Notes under the pieces: model-generated
What the model was told of the DNA's origin: nothing
What the model saw: the letters and a program-made list of their open reading frames with translations, nothing else
The model's database searches: none
Program-made: the position numbers and the translations under genes
Source of the DNA: Syntrophomonadaceae bacterium
Lineage (GTDB): Bacteria; Bacillota; Syntrophomonadia; Syntrophomonadales; Syntrophomonadaceae
Length of the DNA: 10,783 bases
Direction: 5' to 3'
NCBI GenBank assembly: GCA_012522705.1
Contig: JAAYJY010000037.1
Location: 1-10,783 of the forward strand
Part shown: positions 7,084 through 10,783 of the stretch, piece after piece
Numbering within the stretch: position 1 is the stretch's first letter
How the letters are laid out: every line of letters starts with the position of its first letter

Positions 7084-7560
7084 CTATAACTTCCTTTCGT
7101 CGCTTAGATCGTATAATATCCATTCATATTTTCTAACCAAGAGTAATATCAAAGCTATTATCAATAATGTAGGAATGAAAATGACAAAATTCAACCAGGG
7201 ATGTACAGACAAATCAATAACATTCTTCGCTATTAATCCTAGGCCCGCACACGTGGCCAAATTTTCGATGGCGCCCGTAATCATAGCCCCGCACATAATA
7301 GCGACAAAGCTGTATATGATTTCGATTTTGGCGAGCCAGGCAATTGTCAATGCAGTAATAATTATTAGCAAAACCGTAGTAGTACCTGGAATAATGGTGA
7401 TTCGAGGCAAAATACACGAAATAATACCCATACAGGCTGCCACTATTATTGAATCCCGCCAGCCAACCTTAATGTTGAAAAGCGAAAAACCAGTCTGAAT
7501 TATCAAAAAAGTTTCGGGAATGGATATAAACAAAATAACGTACCAAGGAATGGGAAACAT
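7084..7560 (-). CDS. small polytopic membrane protein, probable sensor partner of the GHKL kinase
   Basis: I use the ATG at 7560 (158 residues), which has GGAGAAG seven bases upstream; an in-frame TTG at 7590 lacks a binding site. The protein is almost entirely hydrophobic, with about five membrane segments (near 5-24, 33-53, 57-75, 81-100 and 124-147) and a charged C-terminus (RKYEWILYDLSDERKL). It has no enzyme motif. Its TAG stop (7086-7084) is followed at once, in the same frame, by the kinase GTG start. It therefore resembles the membrane-sensing half of an AgrC-like kinase encoded as a separate cistron. Known AgrB-type peptidases have catalytic His and Cys residues that I do not see here, so I do not call it a peptide processor. 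Function is inferred from position and topology only. Confidence 0.72.
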   Translation of the reverse strand: MFPIPWYVILFISIPETFLIIQTGFSLFNIKVGWRDSIIVAACMGIISCILPRITIIPGTTTVLLIIITALTIAWLAKIEIIYSFVAIMCGAMITGAIENLATCAGLGLIAKNVIDLSVHPWLNFVIFIPTLLIIALILLLVRKYEWILYDLSDERKL

Positions 7561-7647
7561 CAGAAGACTTCTCCAAACAAATTTCTTCAAAGCTAATACA
7601 TGGATTATTAGACACAGTATCTAGTAATCCCTGCCTTATTTTTGGGC

Positions 7648-7699
7648 ATTCACGCTCAATAACCGGGTATTCGCGTCACAAAAGCGGCTATTCGCGTCA
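7648..7699 (+). repeat. three direct repeats with exact 21-bp period (IS21 end repeats or LytTR sites)
   Basis: ATTCGCGTCA occurs at 7669-7678 and 7690-7699, and a diverged copy ATTCACGCTC at 7648-7657. The three starts are exactly 21 bases apart, so all lie on one face of the helix, and each is preceded by GGC, GGT or GCT. Repeats of about 10 bases at a two-turn period fit LytTR-regulator sites, and a LytTR gene is in the adjacent operon. However, IS21 elements also carry multiple repeats at their ends upstream of istA, and a broken istA start lies about 70 bases downstream. I favour the IS21 reading slightly. Confidence 0.75.
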
Positions 7700-7754
7700 T
7701 TTGGGAGGGATTGGATGATGAAGAAAAGAATTGGATGGGTAAAGAAATGTGTGT

Positions 7755-7823
7755 AGGAGGTCATCATATGGCCGAGTATTGAGAAATCCTTCGGCTGCAT
7801 AGCCAAGGAATCAGTCAGCGGGC
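7755..7823 (+). mobile_element. IS21-family relic: broken start of an istA-like transposase
   Basis: A perfect AGGAGG (7755-7760) precedes ATG 7768 by seven bases. Translation gives MAEY, a TGA at 7780-7782, then EILRLHSQGISQR. Restoring the stop to CGA (arginine) gives MAEYREILRLHSQGISQR, which looks like the N-terminus of IS21-type IstA proteins. After about 7823 the resemblance ends and the frame runs into the next gene's leader. The rest of istA and all of istB are absent, so this is a small relic, probably with the upstream 21-bp repeats as its end. The resemblance is from recognition, not a search. Confidence 0.6.
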
Positions 7824-7870
7824 CCAAGATATCAAATTTAGGGAAAGAGAAGAAATGAAAGGAGTGGACA

Positions 7871-8272
7871 ATGAAAAGAATAATTGCTTTAACGGTGCTA
7901 TCGTCTCTTATTTTATGTTTTGCTATTAGTTCTATTTCATTCGCCTGTACGGGGTACAATAATTATCTAAGTGCCGAAAGATATGCGTATCCCCTGGATG
8001 GAGACGATGCCTATGCGAAAACCTATGGCACTTCTTGTGGAAGTAGCTGGAGTAATACATTAGTAGCCACCTTGGAGATAAAATACGAGGAAGATGGTGT
8101 CAATTACTGGACTGATCCAGTATCAAGTACCAAAAGCAATAGTTCAGTAGCCAGTGTTTCCGATTCGGTACCTTCTGATACTGGAATTATGGCATCTTCG
8201 TATCATACCAACTATTGCAAACGTTGCTCTCAATACTTATGCCAAAATAAAAATCAAACTGATTATTTTTGA
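7871..8272 (+). CDS. small secreted cysteine-containing protein of unknown function
   Basis: The 133-residue product has a strong ribosome binding site (AAAGGAG, six bases before ATG 7871) and a classic signal peptide: basic MKR, a hydrophobic core to about residue 20, and a likely signal peptidase I site at SISFA before C26. A lipoprotein signal is less likely, as the residues before C26 do not form a normal lipobox. The mature part is polar, rich in Ser, Tyr, Asn and Thr, with cysteines at 26, 56, 116, 119 and 124, the last three as CKRCSQYLC near the C-terminus. The middle (residues 58-110) looks like a beta-strand pattern. I do not recognise a family. It is followed after 94 bases by two FtsX-type permeases, an arrangement seen for secreted bacteriocin-like or signal proteins with dedicated transporters. 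The role as transporter substrate or sensed factor is inference. Confidence 0.8.
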   Translation: MKRIIALTVLSSLILCFAISSISFACTGYNNYLSAERYAYPLDGDDAYAKTYGTSCGSSWSNTLVATLEIKYEEDGVNYWTDPVSSTKSNSSVASVSDSVPSDTGIMASSYHTNYCKRCSQYLCQNKNQTDYF

Positions 8273-8366
8273 TTGACCCATAAAGCATAGTTCATCTCTT
8301 TCCCCAATTAATTATAAACGTATTTTGCATTCGGAAAAAGAGTTCTTGTAATGGAAAGGTAGATTG
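8273..8366. other. short gap between secreted-protein gene and first permease
   Basis: A weak AT-rich inverted repeat (AATCAAA ... TTTGATT) overlaps the end of the secreted-protein gene at about 8251-8274. It is not followed by a clean U-tract, so partial termination or transcript processing is possible but unproven. No clear promoter is seen in the gap, so the permeases are probably read from upstream. Confidence 0.35.
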
Positions 8367-9482
8367 ATGATGCGTTTTCTATTAATGCTGGTTAAAAATA
8401 TCACTTGGTTCATTAGGAGAGAGCCATTGATATTTTTAATCATGGTCCTAGGCTTGGTCGTATCATTTATTGCGCTTATTTTTCTTCATATAGATAGTTT
8501 GGAAAGCTACGTCAACCGCGATAAATATGCTTTGAAAGAGTATAAGGTGTTTTTTAACACAGCAGATATAAGATCGGTCACCGTTTTTTTAAATGCTATC
8601 CTAAATGATTCTAATCTACCTCAAATAGAGAGGTTATTTGTTAATACATATATACAGGATGGCGACTATATATTAAGCGGTTTTTATGGGAGCAAACTTG
8701 GATATGATATAGAAGTTGGAAACGGTTTTCAGGATAATAATACTATAAAAAATCCTGTTCTAGTATCAAACGTTTTCTTAAACCCGAATGATTTGATCAA
8801 TATAACAAATGCCAGTTTTAGAATCATGGGGCAGGAATATAAAGTGATAGGTGCTGGTGAATTTGGCGTTAATGATAAAGTAAAAAACGCTCCAGAGGCA
8901 ACTAATTTCGGCTATCCAACACGTCAGGTTATTATCCCTTATAGCGAATTCCAAGAAATAGCCCCGGATTGCTCAATGGTAAATATTCGTTTCGAACACC
9001 CCCTCTCCTCAGAGGAAGAACGGTATCTTAAATCTGAATTTAACTGTCGTTTCTCCAATGAAGTCCTTACTATTCCAGTATCAGGTGTAAAAAAACACTC
9101 AACGGATATCTACATAACCTTGTTTATTATTGCCTTGGGAATGGGATTAAGCTTGGTTAATATTATTGCCTTGTTTCGTTATTGGATCGAGCGCAATTGG
9201 AAGAAATATTATACTTATAAACTCTGTGGAGCTTCTGGTATTTGGATTTATGGGCTAATTACCTGTGAGTTGATCATAGTCAGCATAGCTTCTTTTTTTG
9301 TTGCTTTACTTATATATGATCTGATACTCAGGAGAATAATGACCGATAATTTCGTTTACTATCAACTAGATTTCACAAAAATCCTGTTACTAATGGGAAT
9401 TAGCGTGCTTGTAAGTTTTGTTCTTGTTCACCCTACGGCTAAAAGAGTTGCTCAGATGATGCCACAAGAGGTGAAACCTTGA
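8367..9482 (+). CDS. FtsX-like ABC transporter permease
   Basis: I start at ATG 8367 (371 residues), seven bases after AAAGG; an adjacent TTG at 8364 and ATG at 8370 are alternatives. The layout is that of FtsX/MacB-type permeases: one N-terminal membrane helix (about 20-42), a large extracytoplasmic domain of about 200 residues, then three helices (about 247-269, 293-319 and 337-355). Between helices 2 and 3 lies the cytoplasmic coupling segment with YYTYKLCGAS, which matches the ...lyallGas pattern that contacts the ATPase in this family. Such permeases do not normally pass substrates through a channel but transmit force from the cytoplasmic ATPase to an outside domain, and serve in peptide export, resistance or sensing. 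It precedes a second, similar permease by 39 bases; the two probably form a heterodimer. Confidence 0.85.
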   Translation: MMRFLLMLVKNITWFIRREPLIFLIMVLGLVVSFIALIFLHIDSLESYVNRDKYALKEYKVFFNTADIRSVTVFLNAILNDSNLPQIERLFVNTYIQDGDYILSGFYGSKLGYDIEVGNGFQDNNTIKNPVLVSNVFLNPNDLINITNASFRIMGQEYKVIGAGEFGVNDKVKNAPEATNFGYPTRQVIIPYSEFQEIAPDCSMVNIRFEHPLSSEEERYLKSEFNCRFSNEVLTIPVSGVKKHSTDIYITLFIIALGMGLSLVNIIALFRYWIERNWKKYYTYKLCGASGIWIYGLITCELIIVSIASFFVALLIYDLILRRIMTDNFVYYQLDFTKILLLMGISVLVSFVLVHPTAKRVAQMMPQEVKP

Positions 9483-9521
9483 TTTAGTTTTTTATACTGC
9501 TATCTGATTGGGGGACCGAGT

Positions 9522-10783
9522 TTGAAAAGCGTTTATATTGTATGTCACAGTATCTGGTCCAGCAAAGGGAAAATATCAATTCTGGCGATGCAGATATTTC
9601 TGGCTTGCTTGATATTCAATCTGTTGCTTAGTAGGTTCATGTATCTAGATCAAGTTCGAGAAATTATCTGGTCATCAAACCTGGATCATGCAGTTCTTTT
9701 TAGCCCGGCTGCAAGATTCAGTGGAGTAATTGTGGAAAAACTTCATGGTGAAGATACTGATTCTGATTCATCCAAGTATGCGGCTTATTTAAAAATGAAG
9801 GATAAAATATCCTCTTATTCAGGCATTATTTCTTTGGGAACCATTAGGAGCATGAGTTCTGATCAAGATAGTTGGATCATTGATGAGAAAAACGGTGGAA
9901 AACTACCTATATACTATGAGGTCTATGATGAGGCTCTGCTTAAGAATTTTAGCCTGCCTCTGGCCGAGGGAATGCTCAGCGATCTTTTGGAAAAGGGAGA
10001 TAAAATTCCAGCTATTGTCAGTGCACCGCTGGCTAAAGAACATGGGGGAATGGGATCAAATATTAATTTTACAATTTCTCAACAGGGGAAGGAATACACT
10101 GTAAATATTAAAGTTGCAGGCATATTTGACCAAGATTATTTCACCTATACACTTCCAGGAGGAGGAGGGGCGGGCAAATTACTCATGCTAAATAAATTAG
10201 TAAACCGCACGAAAGCCCAAGAACATGATTATTTCTGTATACTGCCTCCTCTTATGCTCGCTAATAACACCCAACCGATTACTGTGGAGAATACGGGTTT
10301 TATCTGTTTCGCTAACGAGTCTGTGAAATTGAATGATGCGTTAATAGACTGGAACAGACAGGCTAAAGCTGACGGATTGGGTTTTTTCACTACATTCCAG
10401 GATTTGAATGCGAGACAGATAAATTTTACCTTGGACAAAAATCTAAAATTAGTGGCATTGGGATTTATTCTTTTCATAGTATCCGCGGTTGGGATTGGAG
10501 GTTTCAACATCTTTAGACTAATAACGGAAAAAAGAACCTCCGCTATTTTCTTCATGCTAGGAATGGACTGGGCTACCTATATGCGCTTAGAAGCTTTGAA
10601 GAACTGTGTTATCGTTACTGTACCAGCTAGTCTTGCGTTGGTTATAACCGAGACTCTTTTTTCAGATAGCGATAATAATTTAAACCAGATGCTTTTTGGC
10701 TCAGCCAATATCATGGGAACCTGTCTCATAATTTTGTTATTTACAATTATTTCAGTAATCATATTTCACTTTATGACTAGAGA
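9522..10783 (+). CDS. second FtsX-like ABC transporter permease (3' end beyond window)
   Basis: The frame is open from TTG 9522 to the last base, giving 420 codons without a stop. GGGGG at 9510-9514 is a ribosome binding site seven bases before the TTG; no ATG lies between the previous gene's stop and this codon, and the first internal ATG would cut away part of helix 1. The protein has an N-terminal helix (about 17-38), an extracytoplasmic domain of about 270 residues with a glycine run PGGGGAG, then helices near 308-330, 358-378 and 395-417. The coupling segment FRLITEKRTSAIFFMLGMDW after helix 2 is typical of FtsX/MacB permeases. It probably pairs with the preceding permease. An ATPase gene is expected downstream but is outside the window. 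Confidence 0.85.
   Translation, partial: MKSVYIVCHSIWSSKGKISILAMQIFLACLIFNLLLSRFMYLDQVREIIWSSNLDHAVLFSPAARFSGVIVEKLHGEDTDSDSSKYAAYLKMKDKISSYSGIISLGTIRSMSSDQDSWIIDEKNGGKLPIYYEVYDEALLKNFSLPLAEGMLSDLLEKGDKIPAIVSAPLAKEHGGMGSNINFTISQQGKEYTVNIKVAGIFDQDYFTYTLPGGGGAGKLLMLNKLVNRTKAQEHDYFCILPPLMLANNTQPITVENTGFICFANESVKLNDALIDWNRQAKADGLGFFTTFQDLNARQINFTLDKNLKLVALGFILFIVSAVGIGGFNIFRLITEKRTSAIFFMLGMDWATYMRLEALKNCVIVTVPASLALVITETLFSDSDNNLNQMLFGSANIMGTCLIILLFTIISVIIFHFMTR

Larger units (their letters stand above)
7561..7870. promoter_or_regulatory. divergent control region between the sensor operon and the secreted-protein/permease genes
   Basis: This 310-base region must contain the promoters of both transcription units. 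I could not identify confident -35/-10 pairs on either strand; TAATAAT on the minus strand (about 7608-7602) is a possible -10 for the sensor operon. It also contains three 21-bp-period direct repeats and a broken IS21-type istA start, both listed separately, and an 8-base repeat ATTGGATG at 7710-7717 and 7730-7737. Confidence 0.55.

Noticed and set aside
7084..7560. AgrB-like peptide-processing protease
   Set aside because: Five-helix membrane protein next to an AgrC/AgrA-like pair, but the catalytic histidine and cysteine arrangement of AgrB is not visible and no AgrD-like peptide gene was found beside it.
7648..7699. CRISPR array
   Set aside because: Repeats are about 10 bases with 11-base gaps and only three copies; far too short for CRISPR repeats and spacers, and no cas genes are nearby.
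7636..7959. 107-codon minus-strand frame across the divergent region
   Set aside because: It overlaps the 21-bp repeats, the istA relic and the start of the secreted-protein gene, and its translation shows no domain; it is a shadow frame.
8273..8319. TTGACC and TATAAA as a promoter for the first permease
   Set aside because: The boxes are about 35 bases apart, far from the required 16-18.

Overview
The window reads as a patchwork chromosome segment from a Gram-positive bacterium, probably a clostridial Firmicute; a Peptococcaceae-like syntroph or sulfate reducer is my best guess, but it is only a guess. The basis is strong purine-rich ribosome binding sites, GTG and TTG starts, a LytTR/GHKL two-component pair, paired FtsX-type permeases and IS110 and IS21 remains. 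Composition is not uniform: positions 1 to about 2740 are GC-rich, while everything to the right of the IS110 remnant is clearly more AT-rich. The change falls in the insertion-sequence debris.

Left block (1-2740): the C-terminal tail of a radical SAM/SPASM protein, a second complete radical SAM protein in the same direction, and, facing them, a MOP/Wzx-type polysaccharide flippase. This looks like part of a surface-polysaccharide or related biosynthetic cluster.

Middle block (2740-5455): genomic debris. A decayed IS110-family element (about 2984-4231) has lost the N-terminal part of its transposase, including two of the four DEDD acidic residues. Its right end cuts a sensor histidine kinase exactly before the expected H-box, leaving only the two membrane helices and the HAMP domain. 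The partner OmpR-type response regulator lacks the first part of its receiver domain. This two-component system is therefore dead from both ends.

Right block (5456-10783): an apparently intact and coherent module. On the minus strand, a small five-helix membrane protein, a GHKL (AgrC/SpoOB-like) sensor kinase and a LytTR response regulator form an operon. The membrane protein and the kinase are in the same frame and separated only by one TAG codon. Divergently, on the plus strand, come a small secreted cysteine-containing protein and two FtsX/MacB-like ABC permease subunits, the second running off the window. I infer a regulated secreted-peptide plus transporter module: the LytTR pair would sense a signal and control the secreted protein and its exporter or resistance transporter. 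An ATPase gene is expected just downstream but is not in view.

The divergent region (7561-7870) carries three direct repeats with an exact 21-bp period, followed by the start of an IS21-type istA gene broken by a stop at its fifth codon. The repeats could be IS21 end repeats or LytTR binding sites; this is the main interpretive choice in the window.
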